DNA of 64,000 nucleotides, from NCBI GenBank assembly GCA_947034885.2, contig OX344749.2:26303501-26367500 (forward strand), written 5' to 3'. Below the pieces are notes generated by a model. The model had not been told where the DNA came from. It made no database searches and saw only the letters and a program-made list of their open reading frames with translations. A program made the translations under genes and the position numbers. The stretch comes from Thuidium tamariscinum (lineage: Eukaryota > Streptophyta > Bryopsida > Hypnales > Thuidiaceae). Positions 36,828 through 47,887 of the stretch are shown piece after piece; position 1 is the stretch's first letter, and each line of letters opens with the position of its first letter.

Positions 36828-36945
36828 AAAGCAAATCCTCAAAGGTGAATCCAAAACAATTCCACACAGGGGAATCAAAAGGAAATCCTCACAGGTGAAT
36901 GTAATGGAAATCCTCATAGGTGAATCAAAAGGAAATACTCACAAG
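36828..36945. repeat. Minisatellite, ~27-bp unit, about four copies
   Basis: Units vary around GGAAATCCTCACAGGTGAAT followed by CAAAA. Confidence 0.65.
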
Positions 36946-37283
36946 TTAAATGGGAAATGTAAAGTCATTTCTTGAAGGTGTTTTATCTACAATACCTAGA
37001 GGGATTCAACTACAATTTCTCAAAGGGATCCTGGCTCAAAGTAAAAGCTAATAGGGATACCATGCCTTTATACAAGTGTCAATGTGGTATTACCTAAAAA
37101 ATTTCGAATTGACAAAAAAAAAGATGCCTAACTGTGTTCTACGATGTCCTATACAAAAAAGTCTTCAATCTCCAACTACAATCTCTGAAAATCTTGGACA
37201 TCTGCACATTCCAGCAACAATAATTCAATAAAGCAATATGACCAAAAATAGAATAGAAATATACAAGCGTCTATTTTGCTTAC

Positions 37284-38152
37284 CTGACTGTAGCTTCCTT
37301 CGGTAATGCTTGATCTCGATTGCATAACGGACGATGTCTTCAACTTTCCACCGTAAGGAAATTCCTTCCTCGACAAAGAATAAAGTTACCAGCTCAGGTT
37401 CTCAAGTCTTTACAAACTCAATCAATCTCTTCATCATGTGAGGGTCATGCCGAATGGAAGGGTGTTCAAAAAAATCTCTTACAAATTCGTTGTCTAGGTT
37501 TGAAAACCAATGTCCCCTATGATTGAGATTTAGCTTTTCACACTGTCTCTCTGATGGAATTTTTTTAAGAAACCCTTTCCCCACAATATGCATGACTTAG
37601 ATAACCTTCCAGGTCTAGGGTGGAAAACTCTCTCATAAGTCAAGAGCGTGTCAGGAATTCCAATCGCTTCCTCAATTTCTTCACAATCCACTGGTTCGAC
37701 CTCGCTCTCAAACTTGCGTTGGACATAGCATCTTAAGGGCACCATTTGTTGATCATTCCACACAATTACAAAGTCAAACAATATTTCTCAATTCATAAGG
37801 AAACTTATATTCAAAATACAAGACTAACAAATTAATCAGCACTATAATTAATTGTACATTGGAGTATTGTACACATTAATTGGATACCTACCTGTACTTC
37901 CGAGCCTCCCTACTGCATTCCGCAGTGTCCGCAAAAGAAAGAACTTGGACTCCCTAATTTCATCTTGCAACTCCAACAAAGGTCCTTTGTAGTGCTTCGA
38001 GCTGCCTCCTCCTCAACTGCCGCTTCAATGATGTCTGTAGTTTTTTCCTTGACTAAAGGCTCATGACCTTTCACCGTCTGCAACCTTGTCATCTTGTTTC
38101 CCTTCCCCGCCAACTCCTTCCCCTTCTCTCCCTCTTTCACCTTTGTTTTCAC
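37284..38152 (-). pseudogene. Decayed unidentified gene, left member of a divergent pair
   Basis: Reading leftwards, protein-like segments succeed one another but not in one frame. A Lys/Glu-rich N-terminal part ends in a two-CxxC zinc-ribbon-like motif (CWSCKMKLGSPSSFFCGHCG, 37910-37975), followed by an in-frame stop. Then VPLRCYVQRKFESEVEPV to VFHPRPGRL (37781-37600) runs in one frame. GKGFLKKIPSERQCEKLNL to HHMMKRLIEFVKT-like sequence (37593-37402) runs in a shifted frame, ends at a TGA, and continues in that same frame after it as EPELVTLFFVEEGISLRW to HYRRKLQS, up to a good GTAAGC donor at 37284/37283. One frameshift and two stops imply a pseudogene, or very unusual splicing. Family not recognised. 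Confidence 0.45.
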
Positions 38153-38274
38153 TTTGTTTTCTTGTTTTTTAGCGTGTTGCCAATTTCGGGTATTCTAAGG
38201 GTTGACAGCATCATGGAGTTCCTCTTGATGTTTGTTGCTCGAAATTATAATGTGTTTTTTATCCCTTGTTGTAG

Positions 38275-39703
38275 GAAATGGTGAACTCTTTGATGACATT
38301 TCAAGGCATGGATCACATGATATTTTTTGGTGTTTTCAACATGAGTGGAAGGTTTCAAGTTATGTAAACATCAAGACAAACAAGAAAGAAAATAAATTGA
38401 CATATGCAGCTTACCATGCGAGAACATCTTATAGTTCTTTGTACAAGCAGAAGGATATAGACCTGGACTTATTGTATCCACCAGAAAGAGCAATTCATTC
38501 GTTGCATTCTAATTTGATGACCTCTACTAGTAGGTAATGCCTTCAAGGTGTGTTTCTTTTTCAAATTTTTTTCATTGTTTGTGTAGATCATATGAATTTA
38601 TAAATAGAATTTTAAACTACTAAGGTATATAATATTAAAAAAAATTACTGAGTTTTTTTTAATTTTTTATTCTTTTAAATTGTTGGCTTGTATTGGTAGG
38701 TTCTTATTTGACAGAATGCCCACCAGATCACCTGAAAGGATGCTTCATAACTTCATCAAAAGATTCAGCCATGGATTTGTGGAAACTACGGGACCTTTTG
38801 CCTAATTATCCATGCAAGGAAATGTTGAAAAGGAACGGTGTGAGTGTAGGGTGGAAACATGGAAACAAAAGAATTATGTTAAAGACTGTGAAAAGCTACT
38901 TGATGGGACACTAGAGGGGGCAAGGGCTTTTGACAGAAGAAACAATGTTTGAGTTTAAAGATGAGGTGGAGAAATTGTCTTTCCTATTACATGAAGGAAC
39001 AAAATATAGGTTGAATGACTTGGTGGTTATGAGGCCTGATGGATTAGAAGAAAGTGATGCAAAGGACTTAGGGTATTGGACTTGGAAAGGTAAAATAGTC
39101 TCTATTTTCATGCATGAATTTCTTGAAGTTCACAAAATTTTCTTTAGAGCTGAATACTTTGAACAGTTGCCAAAAATCGGACTTATCATTTATGAGGGTC
39201 CTTAAATCCAAACCAAAACAACACTTCGGAGATGACACTAGACCAGTGCACATGTTACTTTATAAATTTATGGTACACCCAATATCTAATAGAAAGACGT
39301 ATTCACAGCTTATGAGTTATGCAATTTAAGCATTAGATTCCATTTGTTGTCTCAAGGCCACAGATCTATACTACCACCATGGCCTGAAGTGGGAGAACTT
39401 TACTGGTTTGAAGAAATTGAAGGCTCAGGAAGGTATAAGGTTGGAGTCGTGAAGAAGGTGACATTGCCAAAACATTTGCAGACAATGGAGGAAAATGAAG
39501 AGGTATATGAAGATCCAAATCATCCTTATATTGGGTTGGTTTATTTGATCGCATTGAAGGGAATTGCAAGCAAGCATGGTCAATTTACAGCTTCTGTGAA
39601 GGCTTCACCGTATTCTTGGAGGTGTTTGGAAGAGTACGTGATTTCAAACCACATTGTTACCAGGTTTTCAAAAGGAGTTCCAGTTACATGGGAAGGTGTA
39701 TAG
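38275..39703 (+). pseudogene. Decayed unidentified gene, right member of a divergent pair
   Basis: Segments: 38275-38533 (after a TTGTAG acceptor; GSHDIFWCFQHEWKVSSYVN to ERAIHSLHSNLMT; donor AG|GTAATG); 38700-38801 (acceptor TTGGTAG; RFLFDRMPTRSPERMLHN to ETTGPFA, then TAA); 38930-39175 (EGTKYRLNDLVVMRPDGL, YWTWKGKIVSIFMHEF, a BAH-like flavour only); 39174-39329 in another frame (PKQHFGDDTRPVHMLLYKF); 39344-39703 in another (WPEVGELYWFEEIEGSGRYK to VTRFSKGVPVTWEGV, stop). Frame changes without splice signals imply decay. Possibly a transposon-encoded or lineage-specific gene; I cannot name a family. Confidence 0.45.
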
Positions 39704-41710
39704 ATTAGGTTTAACTGGTATGAAAGGTTAAGGAGGAGCACATCAAGAAATGATCCAACAATCCTTGCTTGATGGAGTATTCCCTTTGATAGATATAAAC
39801 ACTTCTCCAATAATGTGAAAATTTAATTGTTTTCCCTACCAAAAAATCCAATGTTTCCCTTGCAATAGGAATGTTCAATGATTTCTTGAATATTAACAAC
39901 ACAACGCAGGGAACAGTAAATTTATAAAAACCAACAGGGAAAACGTAGAGAACTTCCGGAACCTACACATGGGTGTTAGAAAAAGTTCCTTGTGTTGTAG
40001 TCTTGTGTTATACGCAAGGGTCATCAACATTAAAATGTCTTAGAAGATGGCTTTTGTTAAAATTATATCAAATTGAAGGGACAAACAATTTAGGTGAAGG
40101 CGAAATTTTAATTAAATTAATTGTAGAATATGTAGCATAGTATACATTTTTAGAAAGAAACTCACAATATATGTAAAGAATTGAAACACCTATGGGTAGT
40201 TTTTTTAAATCCATACAAGAATTTCCTTCCAACTAAAATTATTTCATTTATTAAAAAGCCCCCAAAATTGGATTGCCCTAGGTACGCAACTCTTGTATTA
40301 TATACAGGGGTCATCGGCATTAAAACAACTTAGAGGATGGATTTTGTTAAAATTATAGCAAATTAAAAAGACCAAAAAGTTAGGTGAAGGTCAAATTAAA
40401 AGAAAATTATATATAGAAAATGTTGCATTATATACATTCTAGAAAAAAATTCACAATATATATGAAGAATTAAAACACCTATGTATAGTTTTTAAAAAGC
40501 CATACAAAAAGTTTTTTCCAATTAAAATTAAATTTTTATTAAAAATCCCCAAAAGTTGGGTAGCTCACCCCATGATACATGTATTAAGAAACTCATATAA
40601 TTAGGTTTTTAATGCTCTTATTGCCCTCAAAAAATATTCATTTTACATATATAATTACATTTTTGGATTCCTTGTTAAAGGGGCTACAAGAATTTCCTAC
40701 ATTAGAATAAATTATATACTTTGAGAATAGATTAAAATGAATTAAAAGTGATTATAATCAAGGCCATTAGGCCATATAATATGGGAGTTGCATTTTTGGA
40801 TGGATAGCTTGGTCCAATAGTCCATGATACATGTAATTACAATTTTGGAATCCTTGTTAAAAAGGCTATAAGAATTTCCTACATTAAAGAAAATTATGTG
40901 CCTTAAAAGTGGATCAAAATGCATTTAAAAATGATCATATTTAAGGTTATATAATATGGGAATTGCATATGGAGGCATACAAACAATCAATTGCAAAAAC
41001 ATATCAAAATGTAACATTTTTAGTAATGAGTTGGAGTATCAACAAAAAAAAATATTAGATATTTAAATGAGTAGGTGCATTCAATTGTCTATAATATACT
41101 TTTCTTAAAAGTCATTGATTCAACTCTTTTGGTTCTAAATGGCTACATTGAATGAAGGCTTGCAATTAATTTTAAGTCTTAATAGCATCCATTTACCAAT
41201 TTTCATTTCATCTAATTTAAAATTTTTGAATTTACATAATTGATGTCTCCAACATTGAAAGTATACATTTTGGATTTTTATTCACTGATTGATGTATAAT
41301 ATTTTGCTTTGGTTCTTTTGATTTTGGAGATTATCACTATGCGGATTTTTAGAGATTCATTTAATCTTTCAAGGATGTGGGGACCAAAATTTGACATATG
41401 AATATATTGTAATTTGACTCACAACTCAATGATGTATCTCACGTATCCAAAATTCTTTTCAAGCCTTGAATTGTAAAGAATTTGAGCATTAGTAGAAAAA
41501 CATGTCCTAAATAATTCTTCACAATGACTAAAAAGTGTCTATAATGACTCATTTACATTCATTGTCAAAAATTTCAAGTCATTTTGAACAATCATTTAGG
41601 ACATGTTTTTTACAATTTTACTAGTCAAGGTCTCATTGTGCAATAGTAAACTTGTGATCATATTCAAGGGAATTTTTTTATTTTTTTATTTTTAAAAAAT
41701 TGAATATGTT
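39704..41710. repeat. AT-rich region with two local tandem duplications
   Basis: Units 39990-40280 and 40281-40566 are duplicates (shared AAGGGTCATC, GATGGCTTTTGTTAAAATTA, TTAGGTGAAGG, CACAATATATATGAAGAATT, AAACACCTATG). Units 40640-40800 and 40826-40980 are a second pair (TTGGATTCCTTGTTAAAGGG, AAGAATTTCCTACATTA, ATATAATATGGGAGTTGCAT). No gene is seen. Confidence 0.6.
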
Positions 41711-41930
41711 CACTATAAAAAAACTTGCATACTAGATAACAAATTCAAATTTTTTTAAATGGATTTTAGGTGATGTCAATGTTTACAACCCAATGTTTCT
41801 ATGTCAACAAAAACATTCAACATAATATCAATGTTGACATAAAAACATTGGGTTGTAAACATTGACATCGCCTAAAGTCCATTTAAAAGAATTTGGGCTT
41901 GTTACCCAAAACATGGGTTTCTTATAGTAG
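41711..41930. mobile_element. 220-bp inverted-repeat element with CACTA-like end
   Basis: The left end starts CACTATAAAAAAACTTG. The right end, reverse-complemented, is CTACTATAAGAAACCCATG. The inner arms pair strongly: GATGTCAATGTTTACAACCC and AATGTTTCTATGTCAAC at 41772-41810 against their complements at 41833-41872. CACTATAAGAAA-type termini resemble CACTA (En/Spm) ends, but the right end lacks a perfect TAGTG. It has no coding capacity. Confidence 0.5.
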
Positions 41931-43055
41931 TTGAAGTATGTTGAAATATGATGATTTGCTTTTATGTATATCACATATCCTTTTTAAGACAATTTTAGAT
42001 CTTGGATACCGAGAAAGTCAATTTTGGTAGGATGATTACAAAATTTTGACACAAGGTGTAAACATTTGTTTTCCTAATAAATGAAAATTTTGATTAGGTA
42101 GTTGGATCAAAAGTTGAACTACCCTAAACTTTTGGATAGCTTTCAAGCTATTGCAAGAAAGACTTATTTACTTTGACCACTTTGATAAAGGGACTTTATT
42201 TATGTAGGTAAGTTCAAAATTCAAGGCCTTTTTGAAACCTCAAATTTCTTCAAATTTCTTAGTTTAAAATTATAAATATTGTATGGATTTTAGGACCTAC
42301 TTAACTCTTTGTCAATTGTTGATAGTTTACTTCACCTCAAAAATTAGCTTTTATAATTTTCTTTCTAACAAATTTCTAAATAATGACCCTTGAGTATATA
42401 TCATTTTCTTAAAGCAAGTCCAAATACTCAAGAGTAGAGTCACTACACTTTAGACAATTATTTATAGGGATTAGTTTAAAAAGGAGTGACAATTAGGTAC
42501 AATTTGTTTACATAGACCTTTTCAAAGGAAGATTCTAAAAAGATAATTTTTTAGAAGTCCATAAAAACAGACTCTACGTTAAGACCTACATGACAATTAA
42601 GACATCAAGAACAATACTACGATTTACATTTCTTAAAAGTGGATTTGATAGAATACTAGGCAATAATGGTAATTCTACCATCTTCAAAAGAAATGTTGGT
42701 ATTTTTAAGACCAATTGCAAATTGATTACAATTTGATTTTATCAAGCATCTTGAAAGTCAAACCTCATTAGATGTTTTTTAGTTGTTTAGAAGACCACGA
42801 GTTTTTGAGTCTTAACTGTAGGAACGCCAGGGAACTCTGCCACATATGTGATCTAACATGACCAAGAGATTGCCACGTCAGATAATAATATTTAAAAAAT
42901 TAATTTTAAAATTTAAAATTTAAAATTATTTTTATTCTAATTGTTCAGAGCATCGGGAACGGGCTTGAAACAACCTTCTAATCCCCCAAAAAACATCTAA
43001 CGTAATTTTTACATAGTATTGATTTTAAATGTTTCAAATCTTAAAATATATATAT
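41931..43055. other. AT-rich gene-free stretch
   Basis: No protein-like frames, RNA genes or terminal repeats were recognised. Confidence 0.5.
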
Positions 43056-43953
43056 GGGTGATTGCAAGAAACACTTGTACTATTTGTTGCGTTTCATCAA
43101 ACTCTAGTTTTTTATTTTTTTTAGCCATAACTTTTGTGCTTTAACTCCAAATGACTCAAAATTTATAGGGAATCTACTCATAGTTATTACGTATCTATAA
43201 TGAATTTTGGATATTTTTCAAAAATAATGTATTATTTTTAAATAGCCCTGAAAATTTCTTAGTGTACTTGATTAGGGGTTTCTAGCACCATTTATCTCCA
43301 AAAAAACAAATTTTGGCCTAAAATTTAGAGAAGATGGTCTCTTAGTAGATTCATAGCTACTATCCCAAAGAATTCTAAAAATACTTATTTTAATGTGTTT
43401 AAATTTTCTATGAGAATTATATGTCCAAAGTTTCGGTGAAGAAAATACAACTTGTGACATTTTAATTTGTAAAAAAATGGATCTAAAAAAGACACATAAA
43501 AATATAATACTTGAAAAAACTTTTTGGTGATGAAATTTGACCAAAAAATTCACCAAAATAATGTTTTATACCTTTAGAAAAAAATGCAAAATGAAGCTCT
43601 CTTTGTGAACTTCTACTACACATAAAAATAAGTATTTTTAGAATTACTTTGGACAGTAGCTATAAGTCTACTAAGACACCATCTTCTCCAAATTTTAGGT
43701 CAAAACTTGGTTTCTTTTAGATAAATGGTGCTAAAAAACCCTAAATCAATGATTGTGAGAAAATTTTGGGGCTATTTAAAAATAATAAATAATTTTTGAA
43801 AAATATCCAAAATTCAATATAGATACATAATAACTATGAGTAGCTTCCCTATACATTTTGAGTCATTTAGAATTAAAATACAAAAGTTATGGCAAAAAAA
43901 AAATCAAAAACTAGGATGTAACAAAAGGCTTTCAGTGTTTCTTATAATCACCC
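43056..43953. mobile_element. Palindromic (foldback) derivative of family 1, copy C
   Basis: 898 bp. Both ends are the family-1 terminus (GGGTGATTGCAAGAAACAC left; right end ends ATAATCACCC). The arms 43056-43405 and about 43600-43953 are reverse complements along their length; for example TAGTTATTACGTATCTATAA on the left pairs with TAGATACATAATAACTA on the right. Each arm corresponds to the left half of copy B, so the element is two left halves head to head around a ~200-bp loop. Flanked by ATATATAT on both sides. Confidence 0.75.
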
Positions 43954-45248
43954 ATATATATACATCTATAATCATCTATTTTAATTTAACTTAAATTTTT
44001 TTGAAAAATCTTATTATTACTATATTATAACACTTTGAAGGTAGTATGATCAACTTCTTGAAAGTTTATAATATACCCAATACTTTTGAATTTTTTCTAT
44101 TGAATTTTTCTTAGTAGAGGTTCAAAGAGTGCACCGTGCTCTTAAACTATGATGTTTATTACTATAATCTCCATTTTTTTCAAAATTTTATACTTCTTAA
44201 GGCATTTTTAAAAATAATTTAAATAATTTTTCAAATAAATTAGTAGGAAAATTCTCATAAAATTTATATTTACTTTTTGAACTATAAAAAAATGGATATA
44301 AATTTCAAATATGAGATTATCAAAATTATATGAATTACATGAAGAAAATAACATTAATTATTTGAAATGTAGGTTTAAAAATGGGAAACTAGCAAAGTTT
44401 GACCAAACCAAAACATGAAATGTCTTTTTAAAAGAATTTGAGGATACATGTAAGAGCTCCTGTAAGGATACATGAACAAAAAATATTCTATTTCATTTGA
44501 TATTTCAATTGCAATGATAAAAAGATCATTTAAACATTCATTATATCATCATTATCTAATTGATTTTAGAATGACTTTCAATTTAGTCCTTTTGAAATTA
44601 TAATAAATTTTATAATATTATATTGAAAATGGGTAACAATTATTTTTAATATTACAAAGTGTTTGAATATTTATTTGTATGACAAAATGAAAATCAATTG
44701 AGTATTAATTGTCATTACGCACAAGCTTCTTTTCCTTCACTTTCAAGATCAATAATATTTTTGAAACTTTCTTGATCTTCTTCAAAGTTTTAATTTATTG
44801 ATGGTTGGATTCTTTTTAGCTTCATCAATCACCATTTGGTATTCAAAAAACAAAACTTTTTCATTAGATGATTTAAAAAAAATCTAAATATCTTACAAAA
44901 AATTCTTTCTTGAATGACGCAAGAGTCTCAAAAAAATATTTTGCATTTTGTATTTGTATTATGTATTTTAGAATGACCAAATGAATGTACAAAGACTTTT
45001 CCATGATGTAGATTTGGATGTGATTTTTTTGTCAATGTAAGCCATCTTCTTCCCTTGGGATCCATATCCAACAATGGATTTAACAAATTCAATTGCACTA
45101 GTTATAGTTTTGTATTTTTAGGCAACAATAGATTTTATTACACTACTTACAAATTTTATTTTAAACATTGGATGGGATGGTGTGAGTTTGTGATTGTTTT
45201 CCTTTGTTTTTCCAACTACTGTAGTGTTCAATAAGTTTAGTTTACTAA
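43954..45248. other. AT-rich gene-free stretch
   Basis: No convincing frame, RNA gene or element end was seen. Confidence 0.5.
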
Positions 45249-46185
45249 GACCATCTCCACTGCAGCTCAGAATTTGGCTCAAACTGGGTATTTGGCCGGG
45301 TCAGCCAACTATCTGTACCCCACCCCACGCAAAATTAGACTCAAAATATGGCCGGGCGCGGCCAAATTTACTGGGCAGATGGGAAAATACTGAGTTTTAT
45401 CCAGGGGTCGGAAGGGAGTTTGACTGCACTTTTGACCCCGAAATCGAGGTCCAGACCCTGCTGACCTTCCAATTTCAATTTTTTTTTAAAAATGAAATGC
45501 TTACAAGCAATTTCATGTATAAAAATGAGAGAATTCTTATCTCAAAAAAAGATGAGTTCATAGTCTCTTTTATTGGGACTCCTCCCTCCACCCCAAGAGG
45601 ATGTATGGAGTTCAACCTTTCATGGAAACTCATATCTCCGTACACTCACAATGAAGTGTATGTAGGAAGAAGTGGGTTTGCAATGGAGCAAGGCTCCTTA
45701 TATCCCCATGGGGTGGAGGGAGGTGCTCCAATCCATGTGGGATATATGAATTCCAACAAGTTGGAACTAAAAATTTGAATTTTGAATTTTGAAAATCCAA
45801 TAAAAATATTGGATTTTCAAAATTCAAAATTCAAATTTTTAGTTCCAACTTATTGGAATTCATATATCCCACATGGATTGGAGCACCTCCCTCCACCCCA
45901 TGGGGATGTAAGGAGCCTTGCTCCATTGCAAATTTGAAATATTTTGAGATCTCCTCACACAAAGAGAATGAGACCTCATAGGAAAAAAAGCCAATGTTTT
46001 TGGGTTTTAATTCAAGGCAAACTAACTGAAAAATTGGATTTAAAAACTTGAAAATGTCATTTAGAGGGTTGCTTGCACTGTTCAGCAGTGGGGCTCTCCA
46101 ACTCTGGCCGGGATGAATCATAATCATCTGCCCTGCAAAGGGGCTGATTTTGAGTCAAATTCTGACCCATGCGGTGGGGATGCTC
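45249..46185. mobile_element. PIF/Harbinger-like (Tourist-type) non-autonomous element, 937 bp, with an internal palindrome
   Basis: Ends GACCATCTCCACTG (left) and, reverse-complemented, GAGCATCCCCACCG (right), each flanked by TAA (45246-45248 and 46186-46188), fit the 3-bp TWA target duplication of Harbinger elements. Inside, 45677-45933 is a near-perfect palindrome with ~125-bp arms (CCCCATGGGGTGGAGGGAGG, GAATTCCAACAAGTTGGAAC and their complements). The symmetric frames this creates on both strands (AMEQGSLYPHGVEGG and AMEQGSLHPHGVEGG) are by-products, not genes. GC is higher than the flanks. Confidence 0.65.
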
Positions 46186-46188
46186 TAA

Positions 46189-46816
46189 CTTTTTATTTTG
46201 TTAACTCACATTCATTTGGATGAGGTGGTGTGTGTTTGTCATTATTGGAGTCCTTCCCACTACAAGACCATAATTCTTGAGTCCACCCAATGGAGTCCTT
46301 GTACACTGGAGTAGGGACCAAACCAACGAGAGTCAATTTTTTGAGCAATCTCATTGGTCGAGGGAGCCCTCTCATAAGTTCAAACCTCTTGACCAATGAG
46401 AGTTGTCCTGCAATTTTTCACTTGGCCCGGAAGTAAGTTACTTGCAATGAGAAAAGGGCCAAACCGAAAGATCCCCAAAGAAAGTTCCGCTGCCCCTGAT
46501 CCAGCAACCAGGGGCTGCCTGCCGGCCAGATCCAAGTTCGGTTTCCTAAACTTCAGTTGTGTCAAAAATGTCAAAAAATCGATTGCCCAAGTTACGGATT
46601 CAATACCACGGGGTTGCGTGCGTCGACAAAGGAAAGGGACTGGTTCAAAAAAGGGTAAAAAACTGACCAATCGGCCGCTGTACTGAACCCCAATTCGGCA
46701 GTACACTCAAGCGTGTGCAAAGCGTGTGCCGTGGGAATCTTCACAGCATCTGGACGGGGGGATTCCTTCGTGAACCTTCTGGTGGATACTGGCCAAGTGT
46801 AAGCCCGACTGGGAGG
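46189..46816. promoter_or_regulatory. Upstream region of metallothionein-like copy 2
   Basis: Moderate-to-high GC and gene-free. One match to the animal/plant MRE core TGCRCNC occurs on the minus strand at 46713-46719 (TGCACAC). A single 7-bp match is expected by chance, so this is only a hint. Confidence 0.35.
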
Positions 46817-46824
46817 AATAAAAG
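46817..46824 (+). promoter_or_regulatory. Possible TATA-like box of metallothionein-like copy 2
   Basis: AATAAAAG lies about 75 bases before the proposed leader-intron donor, in a position like the TATATAAG of copy 1. It is a weak match to the consensus. Confidence 0.3.
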
Positions 46825-46898
46825 CGGAGGAAGGAGAAACCATTTCTGCATCGATCTCATTCAATTCGTCTTCAATCTCTTGCTACACTTCAGTCTTG

Positions 46899-47271
46899 GT
46901 GAGTATCGGGCTTACATTGCATTCCAAGCTTTTGTGTATTGTTTCTAATTTCTGAAAATGTATGTCAAGTTACTTAATTGGGTACTAGCTAGCTTGCACA
47001 ACATTGCTCCTCCTCGTTAGCAGGCTAGGAGTGGCAGAGATAGTACTCTCACATTGCCGACTTTTGAATTTCGATTCTAGTGTGGGGTTTTCACATAATC
47101 AGATTGGCTGTTTTCGATAGACCAAGGGTCACAATAGATGGAGTTTGGTACGTACGTAGTCGCGTAGAGGTTTGGTAGTTTGGAAAGAAATGATCGGTAC
47201 TGGAGTTTTTTTTACTCGTTGTTTGGCGATTGCAAACTATGTCTCTTAATTGTGTCTCTTAATTGTGACAG
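46899..47271 (+). other. Probable 5'UTR intron of metallothionein-like copy 2
   Basis: Donor CAGTCTTG|GTGAGT at 46898/46899 and acceptor AATTGTGACAG|TGC at 47271/47272. The acceptor context and the following leader (TCGATCATTC) are shared with copy 1. Confidence 0.55.
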
Positions 47272-47316
47272 TGCATTCGATCATTCCATTCACACTCGTC
47301 CACTACAGCAGCAGCC

Positions 47317-47736
47317 ATGGCCAAGGATACCGGCAAGTGCGGCAACTGCGACTGCCCCGCAGGAACTTGCGCCAAGGAGGATGGCGGCAAGTGCGGCAAC
47401 TGTGACTGCCCTGCAGGTAAGGGATCGATAACTGATGCTTCATCTTCTCTTCATCACCCGCTTCGATCGATTCTCCTTCGCAGCTCCCTTAATTGTGACG
47501 ACTGCAACGTACACGCACGCATGCATAGCTAGAGTTAATTAATTAAGCACTTCACTGTTGATGAATGGCCGGTGCCCGATCAGTGGTGGTCTCTCGATCT
47601 CTTGTTTCCGTGGTGGCTGACTGGTACGGTGTGTTTGAATTTGTGGCTTGTGATTAATTTAGGAACCTGCGCCAAGGAGAGCGGAGGCAAGTGCGGAAAC
47701 TGTGACTGCGCTGCAGGAACCTGCGCCAAGGAATAG
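47317..47736 (+). CDS. Metallothionein-like Cys-repeat protein, copy 2, 57 aa, two exons
   Basis: Paralogue of the gene at 31158-31506, opposite strand, about 16 kb away. Exons: 47317-47416 and 47663-47736; the 246-bp intron sits at the identical phase-1 site after GCAG. Three modules, GKCGNCDCPAGTCAKE, GKCGNCDCPAGTCAKE and GKCGNCDCAAGTCAKE, carry 12 Cys with identical spacing and a short Glu/Asp/Ser-Gly-Gly joint. Pro replaces Ala in modules 1 and 2. Exon 2 differs from copy 1 at a single base (Ser versus Asn codon), while exon 1 has eight substitutions and a codon indel. Start: the only ATG before the first Cys module, context GCAGCCATGG. Probably a cytosolic metal chelator. Confidence 0.87.
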
Positions 47737-47881
47737 ACTCCTGGCATGGCGCTAGAACTAGTCCTCATGGCACCCAGTATATTCACATGGCACCCTGCGT
47801 TTGAAGCCAGGGTGTGGATGAGTGCAATGCAGGCGTAGAAAAAATTCAAGTGTTTGTAGAGCTCTTTGTAATTAACTATGG

Positions 47882-47887
47882 AATAAA
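47882..47887 (+). terminator. Polyadenylation signal candidate of copy 2
   Basis: AATAAA about 145 bases past the stop codon, in an AT-rich 3' flank. Confidence 0.35.

Noticed and set aside
39704-41710. LTR retrotransposon suspected because of duplicated ~290-bp segments
   Set aside because: The duplicates are adjacent, lack TG...CA termini, a primer-binding site or any gag/pol frame between them.
45194-45778. 194-codon plus-strand open frame, the longest in the right half outside known genes
   Set aside because: It lies largely in the Harbinger-like element and runs through its palindrome; the palindrome encodes mirrored peptides on both strands. It has no domain or family resemblance.
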